Source: Rhizobium leguminosarum (GTDB lineage Bacteria > Pseudomonadota > Alphaproteobacteria > Rhizobiales > Rhizobiaceae). From it: a DNA stretch of 64,000 bases. The position numbers and the translations under genes were made by a program. Numbering within the stretch: the stretch's first letter is position 1; each line of letters opens with the position of its first letter. Shown here piece after piece: positions 27,519-36,220 of this stretch. The notes below the pieces were generated by a model. It saw nothing but the letters and a program-made list of their open reading frames with translations. It was not told where the DNA came from and made no database searches. The DNA is taken from contig NZ_CP016287.1 in assembly GCF_001679785.1 (NCBI RefSeq), positions 186,001 through 250,000 on the forward strand, written 5' to 3'.

Positions 27519-28433
27519 ATGGCCGAACCACAAACGCAAGACACAAGCGCTCCAACGCCCGAACCCAGTCGTCTGTCGAAAGGGATCGCGGATTTCTTCA
27601 GCTCTCCGGCAGCCGCGATCGCCTTCCTCACGCTGGTGATCATCTGTAGCCTGGCGCTCTTCGCGCCATGGATCTCTCCGCAAAATCCCTATGATTTGAT
27701 GCAGCTCGACATCATGGATGGACGACTGCCGCCGGGGTCCGAATCCATGACCGGGCTTGTCTACCACCTCGGTACCGACAGCCAGGGCCGCGATATCCTG
27801 TCAGGCATCCTCTATGGCCTGCGCACCTCTTTGCTGGTGGGCATTCTGTCGGCTTTCGCCGCTGCCATCATCGGAACCTCAGCCGGACTGTTCGCCGCTT
27901 ACATGGGAGGGCGCACGGAAACCGCGATGATGCGGCTCGTTGACCTGCAGCTGTCGTTTCCCACCATCTTGATGGCGCTCATGATGCTCGCCGTGCTCGG
28001 CAAGGGCGTGCCCAATGTCGTGATCGCACTGATCATCGCCGAGTGGGCGACCTATGCCCGAACGGTCCGCGGCACCGCTCTGGTCGAGCGCGAGAAGGAA
28101 TATATCGAGGCGGCCCGGATGCTGCGCCTGCCTGGATGGCGCATCCTCTTCAGGCACCTGCTGCCGAACTGTCTTGCGCCGGTCATCGTCATCGCCACCA
28201 TGCAGATCGCCCGGGCAATCGGTCTGGAAGCAACCTTGTCCTTCCTCGGCCTCGGTGCATCTGTGACCGAACCCTCGCTCGGCATGCTGATCTCGACGGG
28301 CTACCAGTATCTTCTGACGGGCCTCTACTGGATCAGCTTCTTTCCCGGCATTGCCCTTCTGGTCACGATCGCGGCGATCAATCTCGTCGGCGACCGGCTG
28401 CGCGATGTCCTCAACCCGAGGAACATGTCATGA
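27519..28433 (+). CDS. ABC transporter permease, DppC type (second importer)
   Basis: 304 residues. The N-terminal cytoplasmic tail is rich in Pro/Thr/Ser. It then has LGTDSQGRDILSGILYGLRTSL, which is the DppC hallmark, and the loop AARMLRLPGWRILFRHLLPNCLAPVIV. C-terminal GDRLRDVLNPR. Its stop overlaps the next start. Confidence 0.88.
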   Translation: MAEPQTQDTSAPTPEPSRLSKGIADFFSSPAAAIAFLTLVIICSLALFAPWISPQNPYDLMQLDIMDGRLPPGSESMTGLVYHLGTDSQGRDILSGILYGLRTSLLVGILSAFAAAIIGTSAGLFAAYMGGRTETAMMRLVDLQLSFPTILMALMMLAVLGKGVPNVVIALIIAEWATYARTVRGTALVEREKEYIEAARMLRLPGWRILFRHLLPNCLAPVIVIATMQIARAIGLEATLSFLGLGASVTEPSLGMLISTGYQYLLTGLYWISFFPGIALLVTIAAINLVGDRLRDVLNPRNMS

Positions 28434-29407
28434 CCCCATTGCTGCAAGTGAGCAATCTCGTCACAGAATTCGGCAGCGGCAGGGGCCGCCCCAGCCTTTG
28501 CGCCGTCAATGATGTGTCGTTCACGGTGGAGCGCGGCAAGGTCCTTGGTCTTGTGGGAGAATCCGGATCCGGAAAGTCGGTGACCGGCTTCTCGATCATG
28601 CGGCTCCTCGATAAGCCCGGCCGGGTTGTCGGCGGCAGGGTCATCTTCGACGGCGCCGACATCGCGAAATATTCGGATGAAGAGATGCGGCAGCTGCGCG
28701 GCAAGCGGATCGCCATGGTATTCCAGGATCCGATGATGACGCTCAATCCGGTCCTGACGGTCGGGACGCAGATGGTGGAAGCCGTCCAGGCACACGAGCG
28801 AGTCTCGAAGGATGCCGCCCGGCAGCGGGCGCGGGATGCTTTGGCGCTGGTCGGAATACCAAGCCCTGAAGAAAGACTTGCCGCCTATCCGCATCAGTTT
28901 TCCGGCGGAATGCGCCAGCGCGTGGCGATTGCCATCGCGCTTCTTCACAAGCCGGACCTTATCATCGCCGATGAACCGACAACAGCGCTGGATGTGACGA
29001 TCCAGAGCCAGATCATTTCCGAATTCCAGAAGCTCACCGAAGAGGGAAATACGGCGGTGATCTGGATCACCCACGATCTGGCGATCGTTTCACGATTGGC
29101 CGACGAGATCGCCGTCATGTATGCCGGCCGCCTCGTCGAGACCGGACCGGTGGGCAAGGTTCTGACCGATCCTCACCATCCCTACACCGCCGGCCTGATC
29201 GCGTCGGTGCCTTCGCAAAACAGACGCGGAGAACCCCTTCACCAGATCCGCGGCATGACGCCGGCCATCAACCGGCTCCCACAGGGGTGCAGTTTTCGTA
29301 CGCGCTGTGATCGGGCAACCGACGGCTGTCTGGTCATGCCGGCGCTCGTGCCGGAAGGCGATCGCTCGTTCCGCTGCATTCATCCCGTAACGAAAGAGGT
29401 AGCATGA
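28430..29407 (+). CDS. ABC transporter ATPase, OppD type (second importer)
   Basis: 325 residues: Walker [23 protein letters not shown], signature FSGGMRQR, Walker [27 protein letters not shown], and the C-terminal QGCSFRTRCDRATDGC extension. Starts inside the previous stop codon (ATGA) and overlaps the following gene in the same way, so all four transporter genes are coupled. Confidence 0.9.
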   Translation: MTPLLQVSNLVTEFGSGRGRPSLCAVNDVSFTVERGKVLGLVGESGSGKSVTGFSIMRLLDKPGRVVGGRVIFDGADIAKYSDEEMRQLRGKRIAMVFQDPMMTLNPVLTVGTQMVEAVQAHERVSKDAARQRARDALALVGIPSPEERLAAYPHQFSGGMRQRVAIAIALLHKPDLIIADEPTTALDVTIQSQIISEFQKLTEEGNTAVIWITHDLAIVSRLADEIAVMYAGRLVETGPVGKVLTDPHHPYTAGLIASVPSQNRRGEPLHQIRGMTPAINRLPQGCSFRTRCDRATDGCLVMPALVPEGDRSFRCIHPVTKEVA

Positions 29408-30411
29408 TGACGGCGACCGCCGCGCCCCTGATCGAAGCGAGGAACGTGTCGCAGCGCTTCGGAGCCAAGCCCGATCTCGCCGCCAAGATCGCGCTCAAGC
29501 TCAAACTGGCCAAACCGGCGCCTGTCGTTCACGCGCTTGATAATGTCAGCCTCAGCATTCGGCCCGGAGAGGTTGTCGGCCTCGTCGGTGAAAGCGGCTG
29601 CGGGAAGTCGACGCTCGGCCGCGCCATTGCAGGGATCACCTCGCCGAGCCAGGGCCAGATTCTCTGGAAGGGAATGGATCGAAGCGCCATGTCGAAAGGC
29701 GAGCAGCATCAGTTTGGTCTCGCCAGCCAGATGATTTTCCAGAATCCGATGGCGGCTCTCAATCCGCGCATGACCGTCGAGGAGCTTATCTGGGAGGCGC
29801 CTCGAACACATGGGCTTGCCCGCTCGACGGAACGCGACGCCTATGTCGACAGATATTTGATGCTGGCCGGTTTCGACCCGGCCATGAAAAAGCGGTACCC
29901 GCACCAGTTTTCCGGTGGCCAGCGGCAACGCGTCAATATTGCGCGTGCGCTTGCCGTCCAGCCGAAATTCCTCGTCTGTGACGAAAGCGTCGCCGCACTC
30001 GACGTTTCCATCCAGGCCCAGGTCATCAACCTGTTCATGGAACTTCGTGACAAGCTCGACCTGACCTATTTGTTCGTCAGCCATGATCTCGGCGTCGTGG
30101 AACATATTTCCGACCGCGTTGCGATCATGTATCTCGGTCGCATCGTCGAAGAGGCGCCCGTCGAGGAGGTTTTCAGGCGGCCCAATCATCCTTATACGAA
30201 GGCGCTCTTGGCCGAGGTGCCGCGCATCGAACCCGGCAAGCGACAGTTCAAGCCCGTCGATGGCGAACTGCCCAGCCCGATAAACCCGCCGAAAGGCTGT
30301 CACTTCCATCCGCGATGCCCGTTTGCGATGGACCGCTGTCATGTGGAAGTGCCGGTGAAAAAGGAGATTGCACCGGGGCACTTGTCGGCTTGCCACCTCA
30401 ACGATGAATGA
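29404..30411 (+). CDS. ABC transporter ATPase, OppF type (second importer)
   Basis: 335 residues: an N-terminal insertion (SQRFGAKPDLAAKIALKLKL) before the beta strand, Walker A GESGCGKS, MIFQNPMAALNPRM, signature FSGGQRQR, and Walker B with the variant FLVCDESVAALD (Ser where Pro is usual; catalytic Glu kept). C-terminal KGCHFHPRCPFAMDRC. Last gene of the operon. Its stop faces the convergent CBS-protein gene. Confidence 0.89.
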   Translation: MMTATAAPLIEARNVSQRFGAKPDLAAKIALKLKLAKPAPVVHALDNVSLSIRPGEVVGLVGESGCGKSTLGRAIAGITSPSQGQILWKGMDRSAMSKGEQHQFGLASQMIFQNPMAALNPRMTVEELIWEAPRTHGLARSTERDAYVDRYLMLAGFDPAMKKRYPHQFSGGQRQRVNIARALAVQPKFLVCDESVAALDVSIQAQVINLFMELRDKLDLTYLFVSHDLGVVEHISDRVAIMYLGRIVEEAPVEEVFRRPNHPYTKALLAEVPRIEPGKRQFKPVDGELPSPINPPKGCHFHPRCPFAMDRCHVEVPVKKEIAPGHLSACHLNDE

Positions 30412-30460
30412 TCTCAAGCGATAGGATCGCTGATTGCTTCAGGCCAAAATCATCCCTGTT

Positions 30461-30886
30461 CTAATGTGCATGAGCGCCGCCCGGACGGGAAACTTTTTTC
30501 AATCCGGCTCCGGCGGCGGCGGTGTCCGCCAGGGACGCATCGCCGAGCGAGATGACGCCAGTAAGGCGTTTGTCACGATTGACGACGGGAAGGCGGCGGA
30601 CCTGGACCTGCCCCATATTGCGGGTCACGTCGTCGACATCTTCGTCTTCGAAACAATATTTGACATCGCGCGACATGACTTCGCGCACCTTTGCATCGCC
30701 CCCTAATCCGTCGGCAAGCCCGCGCACGACGAGATCGCGGTCGGTGATGGTTCCGACGAGCCGGTCGTTGTCGCCGACCGGCAGGAAGCCGATCTGCCTG
30801 TCGGCCATGCATCTCGCGATTTCGGCTATAGTCTGATTTGGGTTGGCGATTTCTACATCGCGCGACATGATCTCTGACACTTTCAT
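30461..30886 (-). CDS. CBS-domain pair protein
   Basis: 141 residues consisting of two CBS domains: VSEIMSRDVEIANPNQTIAEIARCMADRQIGFLPV with ITDRDLVVRGLADG, and VREVMSRDVKYCFEDEDVDDV with RLPVVNRDKRLTGVISLGD. Stand-alone CBS pairs bind adenosine nucleotides or similar ligands and modulate partners. The short His/Gly-rich tail (GGAHAH) is unremarkable. AGGAGGAAAGACC before the ATG supports the start. Monocistronic by position. Confidence 0.88.
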   Translation of the reverse strand: MKVSEIMSRDVEIANPNQTIAEIARCMADRQIGFLPVGDNDRLVGTITDRDLVVRGLADGLGGDAKVREVMSRDVKYCFEDEDVDDVTRNMGQVQVRRLPVVNRDKRLTGVISLGDASLADTAAAGAGLKKVSRPGGAHAH

Positions 30887-31215
30887 GGTCTTTCCTCCTG
30901 TTGTGCGGTTAGCGGAACGTCAAACGTTGCGGTGAGAGTCGTTCCGAAAGGAGGCGGCTCCATTTATGCCCGCTCCTCCTGGTCACTCCTCGACCCATCT
31001 TCAACGGGGCTTATCAGGATCCGACCAGAGGGCCTGGACTTCTGCCGGCAGTCCGTGGCGCACTTTCCGCACCTTGCTCGGATCACTATAGTAACATGGG
31101 CCCCGAAACCGACCTTACGGTGGCGTCGATTGAACATGATGATGGTTCGAATCTATCAAACCAGCCAGGGAGACGAAAGTTCCGGAAGCCATCGTTAATT
31201 GCTCCGGCCGCATCG
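30887..31215. other. Gene-free interval
   Basis: 329 bases between two leftward genes. It should contain the promoter of the CBS gene. Open frames on the plus strand have no ribosome binding site or recognisable protein motif. No strong palindrome or known element was found. Confidence 0.4.
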
Positions 31216-32265
31216 TCAGGAATCCGACGTGCCCTCCTCCTCCACGAATATCCCCCAAGCGGCGATGAAGAGAGCGGCTATCAGCGGCCCGATCACGAAA
31301 CCATTGATGCCTAGTAGAGAAATGCCGCCAATGGTGGAAATGAGGACAACATAATCGGGAAGCTTGGTCTCCCTGCCGACCAGGCGCGGCCGCAGAAGAT
31401 TATCGACAAGACCGATGACGAGGGCGCCGACCGCAACCAGCACAATCGCCTTCACCCAAAAACCGGCCAGGGCCAGGTAAATGGCCGTGGGGACCCAGAT
31501 CAATGCGGCGCCGACCGCAGGCAGCAGCGACAGGAAGCTCATCAGTACGCCCCACAGCAGGGCTGGCTCGACGCCGAGGGCCCAGAAGGCGATGCCGCCG
31601 ATCGAACCCTGGATGATGGCGATGATAATATTGCCTCGCACGGTCGCGTGAACGACCGAAGTGAATTTGGAGGTGAAGCGAAGGGTATGGGCATCGCTGA
31701 GAGGCAGCGCTCTTCTGATGGCGCGGGCAAGGGCGCGCCCATCCCGGAACATGAAGAACAGGATATAGAGCATCACGCCGAAGGTGACGAAGAACCGCAG
31801 GGTGTTCTGACCGAGGCTCAAGGCGCGTCCGGCAAAAAAACCGCCGCCCTGCATCAATGCCGAGGAGACGCGGTCCTGAAACGTATCGACGCCGTTCACC
31901 TCGATGCTCCGGAGCCAGTCGCGGAGGAACAAGGGCAATGCTTCCTGCAGATTATGAATAAAGCTCCGGACGTCGATCTCGCCAGTGTCCATACGTTGGT
32001 AGAGATGGTTGCCCTGCTGGACGAGTGAACTGAGGACGATCAGCCCGGGAATGATAACGACGCAGAGACAGATCAACACAGAGAGCGCTGCAGCAAGGTT
32101 TCCCCGCCCACCCAGCCGAGCCTCTATACGGGCGTGAAGCGGGAAGAAGATGATGGCGAGGACGACTGCCCAGAATATCGCCGAATAGAACGGTAGCACG
32201 ACGGCGACGAACGCAATGGTCACGAGGACCAGAAGCACATAGAAACTGACACGCTGAAGGAGCAT
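31216..32265 (-). CDS. AI-2E family transporter (PerM/YdiK-like permease)
   Basis: 349 residues, seven to eight membrane segments. Family features are the N-terminal helix pair FYSAIFWAVVLAIIFFPLHARIE and the C-terminal block LLPAVGAALIWVPTAIYL, DNLLRPRLVGRETKLPDYVVLISTIGGISLLGINGFVIGPLIAALF. Members have been linked to export of autoinducer-2, Na+ or other solutes; the true substrate here is unknown. It is transcribed alone, divergent from a hydrolase gene. Confidence 0.86.
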   Translation of the reverse strand: MLLQRVSFYVLLVLVTIAFVAVVLPFYSAIFWAVVLAIIFFPLHARIEARLGGRGNLAAALSVLICLCVVIIPGLIVLSSLVQQGNHLYQRMDTGEIDVRSFIHNLQEALPLFLRDWLRSIEVNGVDTFQDRVSSALMQGGGFFAGRALSLGQNTLRFFVTFGVMLYILFFMFRDGRALARAIRRALPLSDAHTLRFTSKFTSVVHATVRGNIIIAIIQGSIGGIAFWALGVEPALLWGVLMSFLSLLPAVGAALIWVPTAIYLALAGFWVKAIVLVAVGALVIGLVDNLLRPRLVGRETKLPDYVVLISTIGGISLLGINGFVIGPLIAALFIAAWGIFVEEEGTSDS

Positions 32266-32290
32266 TCGATCTTTCCGCTTCGAGACCGCG

Positions 32291-33361
32291 ATGATGGTAG
32301 CACAGATAAGGCGGCAGCGCTGGGCCTCCCTTCCATCCTACTCTAACGGCTCGATGCCGCAGGCGCCGTCCCGCAACCGGCCGGAACTTCTTCTTCCGAT
32401 CTTAGTTATGCGGCTCATGTTAGTGAAGCCAGTCCAGCCGACACTCGGAACAACAATTCACGTTGAAGATCAGGATGTTCACATCCTTGACGGTGGCAAC
32501 CCACATGGCATTCCAGTCCTCCTCCTGCATGGCTGCGGCAGTCTTGCGCAGGAAATTTTGCTTCCCTTCGACAACAGCGATTTCCGGATCATTGCACCCG
32601 ACCGGCCTGGCTATGGACGGAGCACGCCGCCTGCCCCGGCTGAGCGTGGACCTGAGGGACAGTCCTTCTGGCTTGAACGCCTTCTCGCGTCTCTTGACCT
32701 GCCGGAGGTGAGGATCGTCGCGCACTCGATCGGCAGCGCAGCGGCGTTACACCTTGCTGCAAGAAGACCAGACCTCGTCAGGGGACTTCTTCTCATTTCC
32801 CCATGTTGCGCGCCTGTGCCATCGAAGCCGTTGATTGTGCTTAGATCGGCGGTCGCTCCGGTGGTCGGGCCGTTGATCCGCCAGCACGTCATTGGCCGGT
32901 GGCCCGCATTCTTTCTCGATCGAGGTCTGAGGTCGTCCTCTTTTCCCAATCCCCTGCCTTCTCATCTCTCGGATCTGCCGGCCTCTCACGTGGTCAATCC
33001 CATTACCATCCGCACGATGGCCGACGAGTTGCGCGCCTTCAACCGAGACATGGAGCGACTTCCGGATCTGCCTGGCGATCTTCCCCTGCACGTTCTCTTC
33101 GGGATGGCGGACCGCGTGATTTCACCAAACTGGCATATTGATTGGCTTTGCAGGAAGCATCCGGGGCCGATCGTCAGATTGCTGGAAGGTGTCGGGCATT
33201 TGCCCCATCATGTGGTCCCTGGCGTGGCGCGAGAGATGCTTTGTGATCTTGTGGAGGCATTCGAAGAAACGGAACTGCCGCGTGTGAGGACCATCGGCTC
33301 GCAGGCGGTTGCGGAAAGAGTACATGCGATCTTCAGAGGAGATGAATGCCCGACCCTTTAA
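32291..33361 (+). CDS. Alpha/beta hydrolase
   Basis: 356 residues as the longest reading. The conserved fold starts near residue 60 (VHILDGG..., VLLLHGCGS, IIAPDRPGYGRS), with nucleophile Ser146 in VAHSIGSA, an acidic residue in LFGMADRVIS and His in GVGHLPHHV. The first ~40 residues are basic and unlike the family. A later ATG at 32408 is a possible start; neither has a clear ribosome binding site. Substrate unknown. Confidence 0.72.
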   Translation: MMVAQIRRQRWASLPSYSNGSMPQAPSRNRPELLLPILVMRLMLVKPVQPTLGTTIHVEDQDVHILDGGNPHGIPVLLLHGCGSLAQEILLPFDNSDFRIIAPDRPGYGRSTPPAPAERGPEGQSFWLERLLASLDLPEVRIVAHSIGSAAALHLAARRPDLVRGLLLISPCCAPVPSKPLIVLRSAVAPVVGPLIRQHVIGRWPAFFLDRGLRSSSFPNPLPSHLSDLPASHVVNPITIRTMADELRAFNRDMERLPDLPGDLPLHVLFGMADRVISPNWHIDWLCRKHPGPIVRLLEGVGHLPHHVVPGVAREMLCDLVEAFEETELPRVRTIGSQAVAERVHAIFRGDECPTL

Positions 33362-33525
33362 CTCGAAGCGCCGCGGCATTCCAGAGTCACGATGGGGCAA
33401 TGCCAGACACAGGAGGCCCGTGACCCAATCTCCGCCGTTAGGGAGGAGATGATTTTTCTGTTGTGGCAAATGAAAAATCTGATTTACTGACGCTTCGCTG
33501 CTTGGCTTTAAGGGGGATATTGCCG

Positions 33526-34200
33526 ATGCCGTGGACTCGCAGAAATATTGTGCTGGGTGGTTTGGCGTTACTTGGCGCCGGTGCAGTCCGGAAACCGGTA
33601 TTTGCCGCGGCGTCTTCCTATTTCGACGGCACTACCGTCGACAATGGTGTGACGTTTCGAAGGACCAACTTCGCCAAGATCGACAGACAGTGGCACCGCC
33701 AGGTTGTCAAATATTTCAGCAGCGAGCCGATCGGCACCGTCGTCGTCGACACGAGGCACCATTTTCTCTACGTGATCATGGAGAACAAGACGGCGATCCG
33801 CTACGGCGTCGGCGTCGGTCGCGAGGGCTTCAAATGGTTTGGCCGTGCCACGATCGACAGCAAATCGCTGTGGCCGCGTTGGACGCCGCCGCCGGAGATG
33901 CGCAAGCGCCATCCGGAACTGCCCGAATTTGTGGCGGGAGGTTCACCGAAAAATCCACTCGGTCCCCGCGCCATGTACCTGCATCGCGACGGCGTCGATA
34001 CCGGCTATCGCTTCCACGGCACGCTGGAGCCGTGGAGCATCGGCAAGGATGCCTCCAGCGGCTGTATCCGCATGTTCAACGAAGACGCCATCGATCTTTA
34101 CCAGCGTTGCCCGATCGGCACTGCGGTGCAGGTTCTGCCGCATATCGCAGACCAGGCTGAAAGCGCCACTCAGGTCAGCCAGACAACCCCGGCCGAATAA
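33526..34200 (+). CDS. L,D-transpeptidase (YkuD domain)
   Basis: 224 residues. The N-terminus TRRNIVLGGLALLGAGAV...FAAA resembles a twin-arginine signal peptide. The YkuD domain (about 70-205) has VVVDTRHHFLYVI, a substrate loop, HGTLEPWSIGKDASSGCIRM with catalytic Cys180, and NEDAIDLYQR. These enzymes make 3-3 peptidoglycan cross-links or attach proteins to the wall in the periplasm. GGGGG 9 bases before ATG 33526 supports this start over an upstream GTG. Rhizobia carry many paralogs. Confidence 0.86.
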   Translation: MPWTRRNIVLGGLALLGAGAVRKPVFAAASSYFDGTTVDNGVTFRRTNFAKIDRQWHRQVVKYFSSEPIGTVVVDTRHHFLYVIMENKTAIRYGVGVGREGFKWFGRATIDSKSLWPRWTPPPEMRKRHPELPEFVAGGSPKNPLGPRAMYLHRDGVDTGYRFHGTLEPWSIGKDASSGCIRMFNEDAIDLYQRCPIGTAVQVLPHIADQAESATQVSQTTPAE

Positions 34201-34211
34201 GGAATATCACC

Positions 34212-34751
34212 TTGATCTCTATTGCGACCGGATTTACCAGGCGCCTTCTCGCCGCGACAATGCTCTTGGCGCTTGCCGCCTGCTCCACCACCGAACTCGC
34301 CTCGCTGGAAGAACCTGCGGCGGTGCCAATGACCGGCCAGACGAACGATCCGGCGCCTGGTTTCGAAAACGTCGCGGCTGGCAGCGGGGAAGATTTTATC
34401 CTGAATGTCGGCAGACGGATCTATTTTACGCAGGACTCTGCCAAGCTCGATTCCGTCGCCATGGCGACGTTGGACAAACAAGCCAGCTGGCTCAACAACA
34501 ACCCGACCTGGATGCTCAAGCTGCAAGGATTCGCCGACGATTCAGGGTCCGCCTCCAACATGGAGACGCTGTCGCAGAAGCGTGCCGACGCGGCAATGGC
34601 TTATCTTATCTCAAAGGGCGTGGACGCGAAGCGGATGTGGGCCAAGGGTTACGGGAACGAGCGCGAAGTCCGCGATTGCACGGAGCGCTCCTGCAAAGTG
34701 CAGAACCGGCGCGTCGTCTCCAATCTCCGCAAGCAGCCCGACGCCGTCTGA
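34212..34751 (+). CDS. OmpA-domain (Pal-like) outer-membrane lipoprotein
   Basis: 179 residues from a TTG start 11 bases after the L,D-transpeptidase stop. Signal peptide and lipobox LALAAC (Cys about residue 24), a short linker, then an OmpA-like peptidoglycan-binding domain (about 80-175): IYFTQDSAKLDSVAMATLDKQASWL, GFADDSGSASNMETLSQKRADAAMAYLISKGV, and CKVQNRRVV. It would anchor the outer membrane to peptidoglycan. Co-transcription with the transpeptidase suggests a joint envelope role. Confidence 0.84.
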   Translation: MISIATGFTRRLLAATMLLALAACSTTELASLEEPAAVPMTGQTNDPAPGFENVAAGSGEDFILNVGRRIYFTQDSAKLDSVAMATLDKQASWLNNNPTWMLKLQGFADDSGSASNMETLSQKRADAAMAYLISKGVDAKRMWAKGYGNEREVRDCTERSCKVQNRRVVSNLRKQPDAV

Positions 34752-34915
34752 TCTCTTCGCGAAAGCCCCTTGTGCAAAAGGGGATGAAGCCACGTAATCC
34801 GCGGCAAGACGACGTCGCTTAGGGGGCATTTGCGGGGGATGCGGCGAAGCCATTATGGCGGTCCGTCGGACAAAGGGCCGGCCACCAAGCCGGCCCTCCT
34901 TGCATGCAACTCAAT

Positions 34916-35056
34916 TCAGGATCGCGCTACCGGAACCGAGGCTCCCGAGCGGGCCTTGTCAAGAAGCTTCGAGAGCACACGCTTTCCTGCGTCCTTTGCA
35001 CTTGCCCCGCGGCGTTTCCTGATTTCGACCGTGAACGGCTTTTTCCGGGACTTCAT
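34916..35056 (-). CDS. Small basic protein (46 aa) coupled to hsp20, function unknown
   Basis: 46 residues, MKSRKKPFTVEIRKRRGASAKD... to ...PVARS, with about a dozen Lys/Arg. A strong AAGGAGGG overlaps the hsp20 stop codon and lies 7 bases from this ATG, which indicates translation coupled to the heat-shock gene. No family was recognised. The basic, low-complexity composition would suit nucleic-acid or ribosome binding, but this is only a suggestion. Confidence 0.6.
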   Translation of the reverse strand: MKSRKKPFTVEIRKRRGASAKDAGKRVLSKLLDKARSGASVPVARS

Positions 35057-35069
35057 CGAGAAGCCCTCC

Positions 35070-35540
35070 TTAAGCCACCTGGCGCTCGGCTTCGATCTGA
35101 AGAGGCGCCTGCTGAAAGGAGCCGTCTCCAATGGCGATTTTGCGCGGCTTCATGGCTTCCGGCACCTCACGCTTCAGCGCGATCGAGAGAATACCGTTCG
35201 TCAGGGAGGCATTCTCGACCCTGACGTGGTCCGCGAGTTCGAAGCGACGTTCAAACGCGCGCCCGGCAATGCCGCGATGCAGATATTCGCCATCCTTCCC
35301 TTCGGCCTTCTGGCCTTTCACCACGAGCACGTTCCGCTCCTGGGTGATCTCCAGATCGGCCTCGGCGAAACCGGCGATTGCCATCTGGATACGATAGTCG
35401 TCTTCGCTCGTCTTGACGATGTCATAGGGCGGCCAGGTCTCGATCGCCTGCAGCCGCTGCGCATTGTTTAAGAGGTTGAAGACCCGGTCGAAGCCGATGC
35501 TGGACCGGTAAAGGGGTGCGAAGTCAAGTTCGTTTCTCAT
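35070..35540 (-). CDS. Small heat-shock protein Hsp20 (IbpA-like)
   Basis: 156 residues. The alpha-crystallin domain spans about 38-130 (PPYDIVKTSEDDYRIQMAIAGF, LEITQERNVLVVKGQK, HRGIAGRAFERRFELADHVRVENASLTNGILSIALKREVPE); the N-terminal FDRVFNLLNNAQ and C-terminal tail are typical of class A rhizobial sHsps. It holds unfolding proteins during heat stress. GGAGGA is 7 bases from ATG 35540 but only 1 base from an in-frame ATG at 35546, so 35540 is chosen. Regulated by the upstream thermometer element. Confidence 0.9.
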   Translation of the reverse strand: MRNELDFAPLYRSSIGFDRVFNLLNNAQRLQAIETWPPYDIVKTSEDDYRIQMAIAGFAEADLEITQERNVLVVKGQKAEGKDGEYLHRGIAGRAFERRFELADHVRVENASLTNGILSIALKREVPEAMKPRKIAIGDGSFQQAPLQIEAERQVA

Positions 35541-35626
35541 AGCCATATCCTCCGTAAAGCAACATGGAATGGAGACGCGTCCAAAACGCGTCCCCGGTCT
35601 GGTCGACCCGCCTTTGCGCTGTCGAC
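35541..35626 (-). promoter_or_regulatory. ROSE-like RNA thermometer in the hsp20 5' leader
   Basis: The leader folds into successive hairpins. GTCGAC (35626-35621) pairs with GTCGAC (35607-35602). GACGCGT (35592-35586) pairs with ACGCGTC (35580-35574). The last segment has TTGCT (35562-35558) able to pair with the GGAGGA Shine-Dalgarno (35553-35548). A U(U/C)GCU element facing the ribosome site, after stacked hairpins, is the hallmark of ROSE elements that melt on heat shock and control rhizobial small heat-shock genes. Confidence 0.72.
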
Positions 35627-35631
35627 GAAAA

Positions 35632-35662
35632 TGATCTGGTTTCGAGCGTTTTTCGATTCAAG
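35632..35662 (-). promoter_or_regulatory. Predicted sigma-32 (RpoH) promoter of hsp20
   Basis: CTTGAA (35662-35657), 17 bases, CCAGATCA (35639-35632) on the minus strand resembles the heat-shock promoter consensus (CTTGAA ... CCCCATnTA-type). Transcription would start just before the first ROSE hairpin, giving a leader of roughly 85 bases, which is normal for such thermometers. Confidence 0.5.
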
Positions 35663-35795
35663 AGGACATCTAAAAAAATTTTTGGCCGAAGCTCGAGGCC
35701 GGCTGTAAGCCTCTTGAACGCTGTTTTCCTTCACCTAAATCGAATGGTGCCTGAAGATGTTCTTCGCTTTGTGTGGAAATTTTTGGGAGAAGTTC

Positions 35796-36143
35796 ATGAC
35801 CGGCAAAAGCACCAGCACGACGCCTCCGGATAGCGTTATCGAGGCGATCTCCGCCTCGCTCATTCTTCATCCCCATCTCCATTTCACCTCTCCGAACGAA
35901 GTTCTCGCCGCCGACATTTCCGCACAGGAGAAGAGAGCGATCCTGGCGTCGTGGGCTTCGGATCTCTATGCGGTAGAGTCCGTTCCGGAACTGCGGCGGC
36001 CGCCTGGCGTACCGTCCCCGGTGCGTTATGCCGACATCCTCGCCGCGCTCAAAGCCCTTGATGGCGAAGGACCTCGGGAAAGGACTGCGACGCGCGCTTC
36101 CCTGGACGACGTCCAGGGCCCAAGCCGGTTGAAATTCAGTTGA
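35796..36143 (+). CDS. Conserved rhizobial hypothetical protein
   Basis: 115 residues from the ATG with GGGAG nearby (MTGKSTSTTPPDS); an in-frame ATG 39 bases earlier is possible. The central ILASWASDLYAVESVPELRRPPG and VRYADILAALKALD match a small protein type common in Rhizobiaceae, with no known function. Soluble, no signal or membrane segment. Divergent from hsp20, convergent with the GH3 gene. Confidence 0.68.
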   Translation: MTGKSTSTTPPDSVIEAISASLILHPHLHFTSPNEVLAADISAQEKRAILASWASDLYAVESVPELRRPPGVPSPVRYADILAALKALDGEGPRERTATRASLDDVQGPSRLKFS

Positions 36144-36220
36144 GAGATCGGCGCGCCCGAAATTGCCCTGTCGAGCGCGCACCTCGTCGGTCGAATAGTC
36201 GGCATAGTCGAGGCAGCGAG

